The notes: generated from the sequence alone by a model not told the origin. A DNA stretch of 64,000 nucleotides from Streptomyces piniterrae (GCF_005048155.1 NZ_SUMB01000004.1:310001-374000), one strand, 5' to 3'. Counted from the first letter of the stretch, positions 8,874 through 18,117 are shown. A program made the numbers and translations.

Positions 8874-8907
8874 AGTGGTCCGTACCGGTCACCGGACAGT
8901 GGTCTGG
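8874..8907 (+). promoter_or_regulatory. Putative MocR operator between mocR and trpD
   Basis: AGTGGTC occurs at 8874-8880 and again at 8898-8904, 24 bp between starts; the second copy is followed by TGG. The element lies just upstream of the mocR start and ~70 bp before trpD. The 34-bp unit closely matches the one at 5134-5167. The shared boxes, spacing and flanking CCGTA suggest a single regulator controls both divergent promoters. The MocR protein encoded alongside is the obvious candidate, by inference. Confidence 0.68.
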
Positions 8908-8975
8908 AAGGAACGTGTCGCCATTTACAGACTGGACGGCGAAACGTCCGCTGGCGCCTTTCAAGGAGAGTCCCC

Positions 8976-10034
8976 GTGACTGCCGAGCCGCAGGGTCGTA
9001 CCTGGCCGGAACTGCTCAACGCACTGCTGGAACGCAGGGATCTGACCGCTCACGACACGGCCTGGGCCATGGACCAGGTGATGACGGGCAGCGCCGGGGC
9101 GGCCCAGCTGGCCGGTCTGCTGGTGGCACTGCGCGCCAAGGGAGAGACCGTCGACGAGATCGAGGGCATGGTGCGCGCCATGTACCGGCACGCCGTACCG
9201 CTCGATGTTCCGGGCCCGGCGGTGGACATCGTCGGGACCGGGGGCGACGGCTCGAACAGCGTGAACGTCTCCACCATGTCGGCGATCGTGGCGGCCGCGG
9301 CAGGCGCCCGGGTGATCAAACACGGCAATCGCTCGGCGTCCTCGGCCTGCGGATCGGCCGATGTGCTGGAGGAGCTGGGTGTGGCCTTGACCCTGGCGCC
9401 GGAAGACGTCGCGGCGGTCGCCGAGGAGACCGGCATCACCTTCTGCTTCGCCCCCGCCTTCCACCCGGCGATGAGGCACGCGGCCGGGCCACGCCGCGAG
9501 CTCGGCATCCGCACCGCCTTCAATCTGCTGGGCCCGCTGGCCAACCCGGCTTCACCCACCGCCCAGGCGGTGGGCGTAGCGGATCCACGCCATGCGCCAC
9601 TGATCGCCGGAGTGCTGGCCCGCCGCGGGGTGTCGGCGCTGGTCTTCCGCGGCGACGACGGAATGGACGAACTGACGGTCACCACTACCTCCACGGTCTG
9701 GTCGGTCGTCGGAACCGAGGTGCGCATCGAGTCCTTCGACCCGCGGGCCATCGGCATCGACTACGCGCCGGCCGCAGCCCTGCGCGGCGGCGACCGCGCT
9801 CACAACGCCCGGGTCGCCCACGAAGTGTTCGCCGGGGCCCGGGGACCGATACGGGACGCCGTACTGCTGTCGGCCGCGGCCGGCCTCGCGGCCCTGGAGC
9901 CCAGCCGGCGCCCCGTCACCGAGCGGCTTGCGGCCGGCGTGGAGCAGGCCGCCTCGGCCATCGACTCGGGTGCCGCAGCGGCCCTACTGGAACGCTGGGC
10001 GGCGGTCACCGCCAAGCACGCTCAGGGCGGCTGA
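8976..10034 (+). CDS. trpD: Anthranilate phosphoribosyltransferase
   Basis: This 352-residue enzyme transfers a phosphoribosyl group from PRPP to anthranilate. Diagnostic motifs are '[18 protein letters not shown]' (~85-102, PRPP and Mg binding), '[20 protein letters not shown]' (anthranilate tunnel, ~115-134), '[13 protein letters not shown]' and '[13 protein letters not shown]'. The GTG at 8976 has AAGGAGAG upstream. It is transcribed away from mocR, and its 3' end overlaps the convergent trpC by 29 bp (10006-10034). It completes the anthranilate branch of the local trp block together with trpE, trpG and trpC. trpA, trpB and trpF are not present, so the host pathway must finish tryptophan. 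Confidence 0.96.
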   Translation: MTAEPQGRTWPELLNALLERRDLTAHDTAWAMDQVMTGSAGAAQLAGLLVALRAKGETVDEIEGMVRAMYRHAVPLDVPGPAVDIVGTGGDGSNSVNVSTMSAIVAAAAGARVIKHGNRSASSACGSADVLEELGVALTLAPEDVAAVAEETGITFCFAPAFHPAMRHAAGPRRELGIRTAFNLLGPLANPASPTAQAVGVADPRHAPLIAGVLARRGVSALVFRGDDGMDELTVTTTSTVWSVVGTEVRIESFDPRAIGIDYAPAAALRGGDRAHNARVAHEVFAGARGPIRDAVLLSAAAGLAALEPSRRPVTERLAAGVEQAASAIDSGAAAALLERWAAVTAKHAQGG

Positions 10035-10821
10035 TCCGGCCGGCCGCGACCAAGGCGGCGACCGCCTCCCTGGGGCTGCCGCCGGTGACCACCGACTCGC
10101 CCACCAGCACCGCGTCCGCCCCATGAGCCGCGTACTCCACCACGTCCTGGGGCCCGCGGACGCCGGACTCGGCGATCCGCACCACATCGTCCGGGAGCAC
10201 CGGGGCGACCCGGGCGAACGTCGCGCGGTCCACTTCCAAGGTCCGCAGATTCCGGGCGTTGACCCCGACGAGACGGGCACCGGCCGCCACCGCCCGTTCG
10301 GCCTCCGCCTCGTCGTGCACCTCCACCAGCGGCGTCAGCCCGATCTCCACTGCCTGGGCGAGCAGTTCGGCCAGCTGTGGCTGCTCCAGCGCCGCGACAA
10401 TCAGCAACGCCAGACTCGCTCCGTGCGCCCGCGCCTCCCACAGCTGGTAGGGGTCGACGATGAAGTCCTTGCGCAGCAGCGGGACTTCAACCCTGGCCCG
10501 AACCGCATCCAGGTCCGCCAACGAGCCGCCGAACCTGCGCCGCTCGGTGAGTACGCTCACCGCACTGGCACCGCCGGCCTGGTAGTCGGCGGCCAGCGCC
10601 GCCGGATCGGCGATCTCGGCCAGCGCCCCCTTGGACGGGCTGGCCCGCTTCACCTCGGCGATCACCTTCACGCCGTCCGTGCCGCGCAGCAGCGCGACGC
10701 AGTCCGGACCGCCCGGTCCGAAGTCGGCCGCCCGGTCGGCCAACTCGGCCTGGGAAATGTCGCGTCGGCGGTCCGCCATATCGGCGCGAGCCCCCTCGAC
10801 GAGCTCGTCGAGTGCGTTCAT
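10006..10821 (-). CDS. trpC: Indole-3-glycerol phosphate synthase
   Basis: This 271-residue TIM barrel converts carboxyphenylamino-deoxyribulose phosphate to indole-3-glycerol phosphate. Family motifs are '[14 protein letters not shown]' (~50-63, catalytic Lys), 'ALSVLTE'-type strand here '[15 protein letters not shown]', '[14 protein letters not shown]', '[14 protein letters not shown]', '[13 protein letters not shown]', '[12 protein letters not shown]' and 'AVLVGESVV'. The ATG at 10821 has GGGGAAGGA upstream. It is encoded convergently with trpD, with overlapping 3' ends, an arrangement unlike the usual trpEGDC direction and suggesting the block was assembled piecemeal. No Trp-rich leader peptide with a stop was found upstream. 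Confidence 0.95.
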   Translation of the reverse strand: MNALDELVEGARADMADRRRDISQAELADRAADFGPGGPDCVALLRGTDGVKVIAEVKRASPSKGALAEIADPAALAADYQAGGASAVSVLTERRRFGGSLADLDAVRARVEVPLLRKDFIVDPYQLWEARAHGASLALLIVAALEQPQLAELLAQAVEIGLTPLVEVHDEAEAERAVAAGARLVGVNARNLRTLEVDRATFARVAPVLPDDVVRIAESGVRGPQDVVEYAAHGADAVLVGESVVTGGSPREAVAALVAAGRISRPERAWR

Positions 10822-11126
10822 GGCCGTGTCCTTCCCCGTTCGGGGCGCCGGACCGATTCGAGCCGATCCGCGACCGGCAGGTGGCGCCACCGCAGAAGAA
10901 ACACTAGGAACGACCAAAATCGAAAACCACCACCTTAAGCATTGAATGAAACTCGCAGGTGGGGATGGCGGATATCTCTGATCCGTTCGAATATCGAATG
11001 TCGGGGGAACGTCAGCGGAGCGGCTCTGGCACGGCAAGCGTGAACCGGTGACCGACCATGGTCGCGTGACGCCATGCGGCCACACGATCAACGCACGCTC
11101 TAGTCAACTTTGACTAGAATGGGTGC
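10822..11126. other. Intergenic region between trpC and the VOC gene
   Basis: The region holds the divergent promoters of trpC and of the gene at 11127. It is more AT-rich than its surroundings at 10890-11000. Besides the 18-bp palindrome annotated separately, there is a short palindrome TTCGA-ATA-TCGAA at 10986-10998. No ORF here is convincing. Confidence 0.45.
11100..11117. promoter_or_regulatory. Perfect 18-bp palindromic operator-like site
   Basis: CTAGTCAA and its exact reverse complement TTGACTAG are separated by two bases, and the dyad ends nine bases before the ATG at 11127. The adjoining TAGAAT resembles a -10 box, which would put transcription very near the start codon and place the dyad over the promoter. 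This is the form expected for a MarR- or TetR-type repressor site, but no such gene is adjacent. Confidence 0.6.
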
Positions 11127-11840
11127 ATGACTGAGAAGACCATCCCGATCCTGCCCTGCCATGAGATCCAGCCGGTGGTCGACTTCTACACCGCGCTGGG
11201 CTTCGAGACGACCTTCCGACAGAAGAGCCCCTATCCCTACGCCGTTGTCGAACGTGGCCCCGTCCAGCTGCAGTTCAGCGGCATCAAGGGGTACGACCCG
11301 GCGGGGTCCTACTCCGCCTGCTACATCGTCACGGACCACGTGGACGGGCTGTACGCGACGTTCCGTGAGGGGCTCAAGGCGGCATACGGGAAGATCCCCA
11401 CCCGCGGGCTGCCGCGCATCGGGCCGCTGAAGAACATGTCCTACGGAATGCGGCAGTTCCTGATGACCGACCCCGGCGGCAACAGCATCCGCGTCGGCCA
11501 GCAGATCAGCGAGGACCAGAGCCTCCGGCCGGTACCCAAGGAAACCTTCGCACGGGCAGTGCACATGGCCGATCTGTTCGTCGACTCCAAGCAGGATCTA
11601 CCGGGCGCCGCGAAGATCATCGACCACGCACTGAGATTGGAGGGCGAGCACCCCACCCCTGCACAGCATCTGCGCCTGCTGGTGTTGCGGGGGGACATCG
11701 CGCAGCGGCTCGGCGACGACGCCCTGGCCGCGCGGCTGCTGACGCAGGCCGCTGAGCTCCAGCTCTCCGAGGAGGAACGCGCGTCGGCCTCCGAGGCTTT
11801 GGCGCGACTCGCCGAGCTACGGTCCTCGACTTACAGGTGA
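11127..11840 (+). CDS. VOC (glyoxalase/bleomycin-resistance fold) protein with extra C-terminal helical region
   Basis: This protein of 237 residues has an N-terminal VOC domain (~1-130) with 'PCHEIQPVVDFYTALGFET' at its start and 'MRQFLMTDPGGNSIRVGQ' at its end, the typical beta-alpha-beta-beta-beta edges with 'DPxGN'. The second part (~135-237) is helical and Ala/Leu-rich ('LRLLVLRGDIAQRLGDD', 'LLTQAAELQLSEEERASA') and resembles a TPR-like region. The family includes resistance proteins and metal-dependent lyases or dioxygenases; the substrate cannot be assigned. The start sits close behind a palindrome and there is no clear ribosome site, so translation may be leaderless. Confidence 0.8.
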   Translation: MTEKTIPILPCHEIQPVVDFYTALGFETTFRQKSPYPYAVVERGPVQLQFSGIKGYDPAGSYSACYIVTDHVDGLYATFREGLKAAYGKIPTRGLPRIGPLKNMSYGMRQFLMTDPGGNSIRVGQQISEDQSLRPVPKETFARAVHMADLFVDSKQDLPGAAKIIDHALRLEGEHPTPAQHLRLLVLRGDIAQRLGDDALAARLLTQAAELQLSEEERASASEALARLAELRSSTYR

Positions 11841-12345
11841 TCCTCGGGCAGGAGGCATCCAGGTCGACATCGACGCCCAGAAGTAGGGCACAGTCGCGGC
11901 CTCTGCCGCCGGGTTCCCCCATCCGGCGGCGGGTGCCGGCTTCCCCGGAGGGCCCTTGTTCGTACCGCGTTCCTCCTGGGCAGCGCGGAGTATCCCCCGG
12001 CACCGACAACCCTCGGCGCACGCAGCCCGAGGCTGATCGCCGAAGGCGCTGTCCGCCTGGATGTCGACCTGGATGTCGATCCACAAGGAGTTCCCGACAT
12101 CGCCAAGCGGGCACTGAAGGAGCGATGAGCTACCGGGGTTTCCTCGCCGAACTGATGATGGCCGAGTGCGATGACCGGGCTCGCCGCCGCTCGGAGCGGC
12201 GGATCAAGGCGGCGAACTTCCCACCCGGCACGGGCTGAGGAGCCCGCCAAGGCCGGCTGACCTGCCGCTATCTGTCTCGCCGCAGCCACCCTGGGGGTGA
12301 TGACGGCCAGTTGGTGGGGACCTATCCGGGCCGCCGGTGGTCCTT
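11841..12345. other. Gene-poor stretch containing an insertion-sequence remnant
   Basis: No intact gene is evident between the two VOC genes. Open frames exist on both strands but have no recognisable motifs. The only identifiable content is the istB-like fragment at 12125-12238. A short repeated phrase (GTCGACATCGAC / GATGTCGACCTG) occurs at ~11875 and ~12060 in opposite orientation. Confidence 0.5.
12125..12238 (+). pseudogene. IS21-family istB fragment
   Basis: The short frame 'MSYRGFLAELMMAECDDR' followed by 'ARRRSERRIKAANFP' matches the N-terminal region of IstB ATPases of IS21 elements, where 'FLAELLxAECDDRxxRRSxRRIKAAxFP' is highly conserved. Only ~37 residues remain; the ATPase core with Walker motifs and the istA partner are absent, and a stop follows after 'PGTG'. 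It is a relic marking past insertion between the trp block and the rest of the cluster. The identification rests on the motif only. Confidence 0.7.
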
Positions 12346-12759
12346 CTACGCCGGCGAGCTACGAGCCTGCTCGCGTAGCACCAGCCACTCCTGAAGCTCG
12401 ATCAGATTCCCTTCGGGGTCCTCCAGGTATGCAACCCGCATCCGGTCGCCCATCGGGCTCGGGCCTCGGGTGAACTCCGCACCCCTCGAGGTGAGTTCAG
12501 CGTGGGCTGCGTTCAGGTCGTCCACCCGCAGCACCACCAGCGCGCGATATCCCTCAGGCTCTGTCCTTAACCGCCCCAGCACGTCAGCCATCTGCGTGCG
12601 GTCTTGCAGCGCGATTGCGGCTTGTCCAGTGTCGGGGCTGAGCTTGGCGTACGGGCCACTCTCGGCCTCGAACTGCGGCTTGAGCCCGAGCACGTCCCGG
12701 TAGAAGCGGTAGACGACGGTGAAGTCGGACACCAACAAGCGTATCTGGGTGAGTTCCAT
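12346..12759 (-). CDS. VOC family protein (glyoxalase/bleomycin-resistance-like)
   Basis: This small protein of 137 residues has a complete VOC domain: 'MELTQIRLLVSDFTVVYRF' starts the first beta-alpha unit, 'YRDVLGLKPQFE' follows, and 'MRVAYLEDPEGNLIELQEW' closes it with the metal-ligand Glu expected in this fold. The ATG at 12759 is preferred because AGG lies five bases upstream; a GTG two codons earlier is possible. Members sequester drugs or act as lyases and dioxygenases, and nothing here fixes the substrate. It lies between the IS relic and the large unknown gene and shows no link to the NRPS pathway. Confidence 0.82.
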   Translation of the reverse strand: MELTQIRLLVSDFTVVYRFYRDVLGLKPQFEAESGPYAKLSPDTGQAAIALQDRTQMADVLGRLRTEPEGYRALVVLRVDDLNAAHAELTSRGAEFTRGPSPMGDRMRVAYLEDPEGNLIELQEWLVLREQARSSPA

Positions 12760-13038
12760 ACCCACCTTTCTAGCCCAGTTCCGGCTCCGGTTCTGACTCG
12801 ACCGCGTTCCCTGAGATATCCCCGGCGGAGTTCAGCGACGCCCTAGCCAGGCCAGAGCGTTCAACTCTTCTGGGGGAAGGGGAATTTCGGGCGCCCCTTA
12901 CGAACCCTCCGGGAGAGCGGTTCATGCGGGTGTGATGGGGTGTTCCCGTCGGACCACCGTGCGAAGACAACGCACGGCAGACGACACACCAGGAATGACG
13001 CACCGCAGACGACACACCACAGAAGCAAGGACCGATCG

Positions 13039-16000
13039 GTGACATCAGGCTCAGTGCCCCGCTACGACCGGAAGGGCGCCCAACTGCTCGCGCTGCTGCT
13101 CGCCGGGGGCGCTCCCGGCGACGCCGGGCGGATACGTCGGCGGCTGGGCGAAGCGGAGCCCCGTTTCCTCACGTGGGTGCCCCTCACCACAGAGGCCCGC
13201 GCGAAGGCGGCCGGCGACCCCGACGTGCGCGTACGGCGGGCCCTGGCCCGGGCCGAGGGTCTCACCGTCGACGACCTGGTCGCGCTGCTCGAACGCCCCG
13301 ACCCGGTCGTCGATCAATGCGTGTACGAGCATGCCGAGGCCCGTCCCTGGATGCGCCGTCTCATCCTCTCCCCGGGGCGGCACCCCGAGCCCACCGCTCT
13401 CGCCGCCCTACAGACCCGTATCCGCGCGACCACCCAGGAAGCGCCGGCACTGCCACACTTCGTGGGTGCGGCAGTGGTCAGCGAAGTACCCGAGCTGGTC
13501 GAGCACGCCCTGCGTGCCTGCGGCCGCGCGCTGACCACGGCCGAGCAGCTGCGTGCCGTACTCCAGCTGTTCTCGTATCCCGAGCGGTTGCGCGCGCTGC
13601 TCGCCCCGGCAACCGGCCAGGCAACCGGCCCGGCCGCCGGCCTGCACCCCGCCGTTGCCGACATCGCACGCAGCGCACTCGACACCGACAGCGAGACCGA
13701 CGGCAAGACCGGCGGTGACCGGCTGCGCGCCGCAGTGGCCACCGCCGAGGGACCCGAGGGCATGGTGGCCGGACTCCGCGCGGGCGAAGCCGAACCGGCC
13801 TGGCGCCGTACGGTCGCCTGGGACGCCATTGTGACGGCCCATCAGTCCGCGCCGCTGCCGGAACCGGTCGTACGCGTCCTCGCCGCGCACCCCGGCTGTT
13901 CCGAGCAGTTGCTCGCCGACCTGTACCGCACCCACCCCGTGGTCGTCGCCGAGGCCGCGCCGTCCTCTCCAGCCCTGCTGCGCGTCGCCGCCCGCACGCC
14001 CGGCCACCCCGAGCTTCTGACGATCGCCGCCGGCCTTGGCCCGTCCGACGACCACGCAGGCCTCACCACACTCGTCCTCGACACCGTTGCCCCCGCACGC
14101 ACAGCGGCCCAGGCTCTGCGCGAACTCGGTCCCACCGCACCCCTGCGCACCCTCGTCCACCGCCGACTCGGCGCCGATCCGCGACGCTGGGCCACTCTGC
14201 GCACCTCCCTATCCCGGTACAAGGGCACCCTCGCCGACCTCTTGTCCGGTATCGCCGACGGCACGGTGCCCGAGCCCGCGCCCTCGGTCACACCTCCCGC
14301 GCTGACCAAGCCGTACCGGTTCCTGCTGTACGCCACCGAACCCGACGATCTGCGCGAGCTGCTCCCGCACCTGCCCGACGAGCTGCTGCACGCCCTGCTC
14401 GGCAAGGGCTCGCTGCCGGCGCACGCCCTCGACACCGCGCTCGCGGCGTCCGACCCCCGCGCGCGGGCCACCATCGGTGGCAACATCACCCTCGGCATAC
14501 GCGATCTGCGTCGGCTGACCGAGTGCGACGAACCGACGGTCAACGCCGCCGTGTACCGCAACCAGAAGGCCACCCTCTCGCTGCGCCGTGCGATCGCCTC
14601 CGGCGTCCCGCGCACCCCGGGCCGCACCGAGCTCGTCCCCCTCGACGCCGAGCTGCGCACCGAACTCCTCGCCACCGAGGACCGGTTCCGTCGCAGCCCG
14701 CTGATCACGAGCGGCGACCCCGAACTGGTCCTGCACTCCTGGGGCTCCGGGGATTGGCGAGCGAGCGACCGCGCGTGCCGCTTCTCCGTGGTCCGGGTAT
14801 GGGAACGCGGCGGCCCTGACGCCGTGCGCCGGCTCCTCGATCTGCCCGCCGACGCCCACCCTTCCTCGGTCCTCTCCAAGGCGGCCGCCGCGCTGGAGCA
14901 CCCCGACGGCCTGGAACGGCTCCGGGACGGCCTCGAACTCCACGGAGACCCCGACGCGCTGCCCTACGAAGACCCCGACGCGCTGCCTGCGGTCTTCGCC
15001 GCCCCGCGCGGACGCAACGCCACCCGCCGGCTGATGCGGGAGATCGTGCACGAGCCCTATGTGTACGACTTCCCGCGCCTGATCGCCGCCCACCACGAGC
15101 ACACCTTCGAGCCCGAGCCCATCGAGGAACTCCTCCGTCACGAGGACGTCGACGAGGCGATCCGCCAGGCACTCACCACCCGCGCGAGCACCCTCGAATC
15201 CGAGCCGATCGACCATCTGCGTGCCGAGCCCTACGACGTCAACCTGCACGGTTGGTTCGTCGAAACCGTCGAGCGGGGCGTGCTCGGCCCCGAGCGGCTC
15301 GTCGACACCGCCCAGCCGGCCGCGGTGGCCCTCATGTACCTCGGCCACGACGCCGTCGGTGTCCGGGCACACCGGCACGCCGTCGACCTCGTACGCGAGC
15401 ACCTGGCAGGCCACCCGGAAGCGTGGGTCATCGCGCTCAACCTGGTCGGAACCTTCGTCGGGTCGCTCGCCGAACTGATCACCACGGCCGCGAATGTGGC
15501 CGGCCCCCGACCCGGCGCCGAGGAGCTGGCCCGCCTCGACGCGAACGCCCGGACCACCGACGCCCCGGCCCCGGCCAGGACACCCGCACCCGCACTCACC
15601 CACGCCGAGCAACGGGAGCGGGAGAGGATCCTCGACCCGCACGCGGCCCTCGCCTCGGCACACCTGCTCCGCACGCTCGTCGCGGGCGCACCGCTGCCCA
15701 CCGACCCCGCTGTGCTCGACGTCCTCGCCGCCACGCTCACGTCCGACGTCCCCGGGCTCTCCCATCCCGACTGGCTCGTGGAGGCGTGTGACCGGCACGC
15801 CTCGCCCGACACCCGTCGGCGCCTCGCCGAGACGATGACCGAACGGTCCGGGAAGCCCGACCTGTTGGCCTGTCGGCAGGGGATCGTCGCACCCAGCGAG
15901 ATGGTCGCCCGTACGCCCGTACGCGAGATGTCACCGCTGCCGGGAGACTGGTTCACCCGTCAGGTGCCGGCCGAGGCAGCGGTGCGTGCCGCGCGCCGGC

Positions 16001-17460
16001 TGGTCGCCGACCGGCTCGGCACCGATCCCGAGCGGTGGCTGCGCGCCCTCGCCGCCATGGACACCGCCGACTGGGCCGAGCGGCCTTTCACCGACCTGCT
16101 CGACCACGGCAGCGCGGACGCCGTCCCCACCGTGCCCACGGTGCTCACCCCGGCAGGCGCCGGACTCCTGCTCCACGCGGGCACCGACGCTCTCGCGGCC
16201 GTACTGCCGCGGCTGGACGCGCAGGCCACGCTCACCCTCACCGAGCGCGCCCGTGCGACCCACTATCTGCCCGACCCCTTCCTGGACCATCTGTTCACCC
16301 ACGACGACCGCGCCGCGCTGCTCGTCCTGGCGCGAAGCTCCCGCCGCCGGGACCTGAACCTGCGGCTCCTGACCGTCGACGACCCCACGATCAACGCGAC
16401 GCTGTACGGGGACCGCTACAACAGCAGCTCGACCGTCGAGATCCGCCGGATCGTCCTCTCCCGCCGGCCCCAGGGCCGTACCGCCGACGGGCCGGACGAC
16501 CTCCTCCCGCTCGCCCCGGAGCTCCGCGAACGGCTCCTCAAAACGGCCTACTTCGACAAGCGGTCGGCGAAGTACCACCGCGTTCAGGTCGAAGCAGCCG
16601 ACCTCGAACTCGTGGAGCACGCCCTCACCTCGTGGGGCAAGCGTGTCCCCCTCCCGGACCACCTCCTGGCCGCGCGCAACACGCTTCGCCACGGTGGCCC
16701 CGACCGTCTCCGCTCGCTGATCGACCGGGGCCTGCTCAGCGTGGGCGCCGCCAAGGTCGCCACGAAGGCGCTGTCCGCGCCCGACCCGGACGCGGTCCTC
16801 ACCGCCCGCCTCGACAAGGAACTGAGCACGGAGCGCCTCGTCGCCAAGCTCCGCACCTGCGGGGAGTACGAACACGAGGAGATCCTGGACCTCCCCTACA
16901 CCCGCGACTGGGACGTCCTGATCCAGGCCCACGGACAGGAGCCGTTCCGCTCGCGGGTATGGGCCACCATCGCCCGGCTGCCGGACGCGCCGGACGAGCT
17001 CGCGCCGGCGGCCTTCGAGTACTGGTCCAACTTCATCGACCGCACCCTGACCGACCGCGGCCCCAGCTGGGCCCGTGCGGCCATCGGGAACATCCCGAAC
17101 CTGTCGCTCCAGCGCGAGGAGTGGGCCGCCGTCCTCGACGCCCTTCTCGAACGGGGTCTGCTCTCCGGCAAGGAGTTCGTCCATGGTGGCGCCATGGCCA
17201 ACCGGATGCTCCACTACCTCGCCGAAGCCTCCGTCCGCCAGGAAGTCCCCACCACCCTCCAGACCGCCGTCCAGGACGCCACGAGCGAACTGGCCGCCCT
17301 GGCCGGCAAGCTCCTGGGCACGGACGACGAAGCCTGGCAACGCCTCTTCGCCGCCCTGACCGGCAAGGACCCCTACTGGCCCATGCCCGACTCCCGCACC
17401 ACCCCCGCCGCCCTCCTCCACCACGCATCCCGAACGCCCCTCGTCGACCCCTGCCCCTGA
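13039..17460 (+). CDS. Very large uncharacterised protein (1473 residues)
   Basis: I do not recognise a characterised family. The GTG at 13039 has AAGGA eight bases upstream; the open frame runs back to 12940, but that stretch looks like non-coding repeats. The protein is rich in Leu, Ala, Arg, Asp and Pro, has no signal peptide or membrane segment, and is built of short helical units with recurring phrases such as 'LRRLTECDEPTVNAAVYRN' and 'LRLLTVDDPTINATLYGDR'. These two passages, ~630 residues apart, resemble each other, as do the surrounding 'LRRAIASGVPRTPG' and 'IRRIVLSRRPQGRT', so the protein probably contains an internal duplication of a HEAT-like or other helical-repeat array. No catalytic motif is evident. 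It looks like a soluble scaffold-type protein of the host genome rather than part of the cluster. Confidence 0.85.
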   Translation: MTSGSVPRYDRKGAQLLALLLAGGAPGDAGRIRRRLGEAEPRFLTWVPLTTEARAKAAGDPDVRVRRALARAEGLTVDDLVALLERPDPVVDQCVYEHAEARPWMRRLILSPGRHPEPTALAALQTRIRATTQEAPALPHFVGAAVVSEVPELVEHALRACGRALTTAEQLRAVLQLFSYPERLRALLAPATGQATGPAAGLHPAVADIARSALDTDSETDGKTGGDRLRAAVATAEGPEGMVAGLRAGEAEPAWRRTVAWDAIVTAHQSAPLPEPVVRVLAAHPGCSEQLLADLYRTHPVVVAEAAPSSPALLRVAARTPGHPELLTIAAGLGPSDDHAGLTTLVLDTVAPARTAAQALRELGPTAPLRTLVHRRLGADPRRWATLRTSLSRYKGTLADLLSGIADGTVPEPAPSVTPPALTKPYRFLLYATEPDDLRELLPHLPDELLHALLGKGSLPAHALDTALAASDPRARATIGGNITLGIRDLRRLTECDEPTVNAAVYRNQKATLSLRRAIASGVPRTPGRTELVPLDAELRTELLATEDRFRRSPLITSGDPELVLHSWGSGDWRASDRACRFSVVRVWERGGPDAVRRLLDLPADAHPSSVLSKAAAALEHPDGLERLRDGLELHGDPDALPYEDPDALPAVFAAPRGRNATRRLMREIVHEPYVYDFPRLIAAHHEHTFEPEPIEELLRHEDVDEAIRQALTTRASTLESEPIDHLRAEPYDVNLHGWFVETVERGVLGPERLVDTAQPAAVALMYLGHDAVGVRAHRHAVDLVREHLAGHPEAWVIALNLVGTFVGSLAELITTAANVAGPRPGAEELARLDANARTTDAPAPARTPAPALTHAEQRERERILDPHAALASAHLLRTLVAGAPLPTDPAVLDVLAATLTSDVPGLSHPDWLVEACDRHASPDTRRRLAETMTERSGKPDLLACRQGIVAPSEMVARTPVREMSPLPGDWFTRQVPAEAAVRAARRLVADRLGTDPERWLRALAAMDTADWAERPFTDLLDHGSADAVPTVPTVLTPAGAGLLLHAGTDALAAVLPRLDAQATLTLTERARATHYLPDPFLDHLFTHDDRAALLVLARSSRRRDLNLRLLTVDDPTINATLYGDRYNSSSTVEIRRIVLSRRPQGRTADGPDDLLPLAPELRERLLKTAYFDKRSAKYHRVQVEAADLELVEHALTSWGKRVPLPDHLLAARNTLRHGGPDRLRSLIDRGLLSVGAAKVATKALSAPDPDAVLTARLDKELSTERLVAKLRTCGEYEHEEILDLPYTRDWDVLIQAHGQEPFRSRVWATIARLPDAPDELAPAAFEYWSNFIDRTLTDRGPSWARAAIGNIPNLSLQREEWAAVLDALLERGLLSGKEFVHGGAMANRMLHYLAEASVRQEVPTTLQTAVQDATSELAALAGKLLGTDDEAWQRLFAALTGKDPYWPMPDSRTTPAALLHHASRTPLVDPCP

Positions 17461-17590
17461 CGTCCCCGGCTTTTTATGGTCGTCCTATGGCTGTGTGATG
17501 ACCGTGCGATGAAGGTCGAGGCCTCTCCATCGGGGCGGCACCCGCGCCCCCTCATACTGGCTGAACGCCTAACCCGAAGGGGGACACAAG

Positions 17591-18034
17591 ATGCCCATGA
17601 ACTCCATGGGGCCCGGACACGCGCCTGATTCGTCGGGGCCGACCGCCCGGAAGTCGGTTACGCGCCGGATCGGGCGGATTGCCCTCGTGCCGGCGCTGCT
17701 GGCCGGCCTGCTCGCCGTTGGTGCCGCGCCGGCTGCGGCGGCGGGCCACGCTACGGCCGAGAGCTCCAGGGTGACGGCCATCGCACCCGTCTCTCCCGCG
17801 CAGCAGGCCGGGTACCGCCACGACCGACAGCTCTCGGCCCCCTCCAAGACCGTCTACGCGGGTAAGAAGTCCTCGGGGTCGAAGTGGTCGAAAAAGAGCA
17901 GCCCGAAAGGCCTCAGTGGCCTGGTCGGATTTCTGCTCCTGCTGGGCTTCATCGCCCTGCTCTTTGTGGTCCTGCTGATCTGGGTGGTCTTCCGCGTCAA
18001 GCGTCGCGCGGCGGCTGCGCAGCAACACGGCTGA
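17591..18034 (+). CDS. Small exported membrane-anchored protein of unknown function
   Basis: This 147-residue protein has a Tat/Sec-like signal region ('ARKSVTRRIGRIALVPALLAGLLAVGAAPAAAAG', residues ~20-52) with a likely signal-peptidase site after AAAA, a basic Ser/Lys-rich middle ('GKKSSGSKWSKKSSPKGL') and a single C-terminal membrane helix ('LVGFLLLLGFIALLFVVLLIWVVF', ~108-131) ending in a basic tail. It would sit in the cytoplasmic membrane with most of the chain outside. ATG 17591 follows GAAGGGGG. It is followed by a strong hairpin, so it is probably monocistronic. No function can be assigned. Confidence 0.75.
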   Translation: MPMNSMGPGHAPDSSGPTARKSVTRRIGRIALVPALLAGLLAVGAAPAAAAGHATAESSRVTAIAPVSPAQQAGYRHDRQLSAPSKTVYAGKKSSGSKWSKKSSPKGLSGLVGFLLLLGFIALLFVVLLIWVVFRVKRRAAAAQQHG

Positions 18035-18062
18035 AGCGCGTTGCAGGGGGAGGTACGAGTGG

Positions 18063-18088
18063 GCCCCTGCCCGACTCCGGGCAGGGGC
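18063..18088. terminator. Hairpin terminator after the small membrane protein
   Basis: Arms GCCCCTGCCCG and CGGGCAGGGGC (11 bp, perfect) enclose a four-base loop 29 bases after the stop at 18034. As is usual in streptomycetes there is no strong T run. Confidence 0.75.
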
Positions 18089-18117
18089 GCGAGGCCTCGT
18101 ATTGGGCTCAAGACCTG

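Noticed and set aside
10822..10990. Trp-leader (attenuator) upstream of trpC because of 'RWW' in an upstream frame
   Set aside because: The frame has no stop before the trpC ATG and no leader-sized ORF with a ribosome site; no attenuator hairpins were seen.
12940..13038. Start of the large unknown protein at 12940
   Set aside because: The stretch is a direct repeat (CAGACGACACACCA) giving a His/Arg/Thr-rich peptide; the GTG at 13039 has a proper ribosome site.
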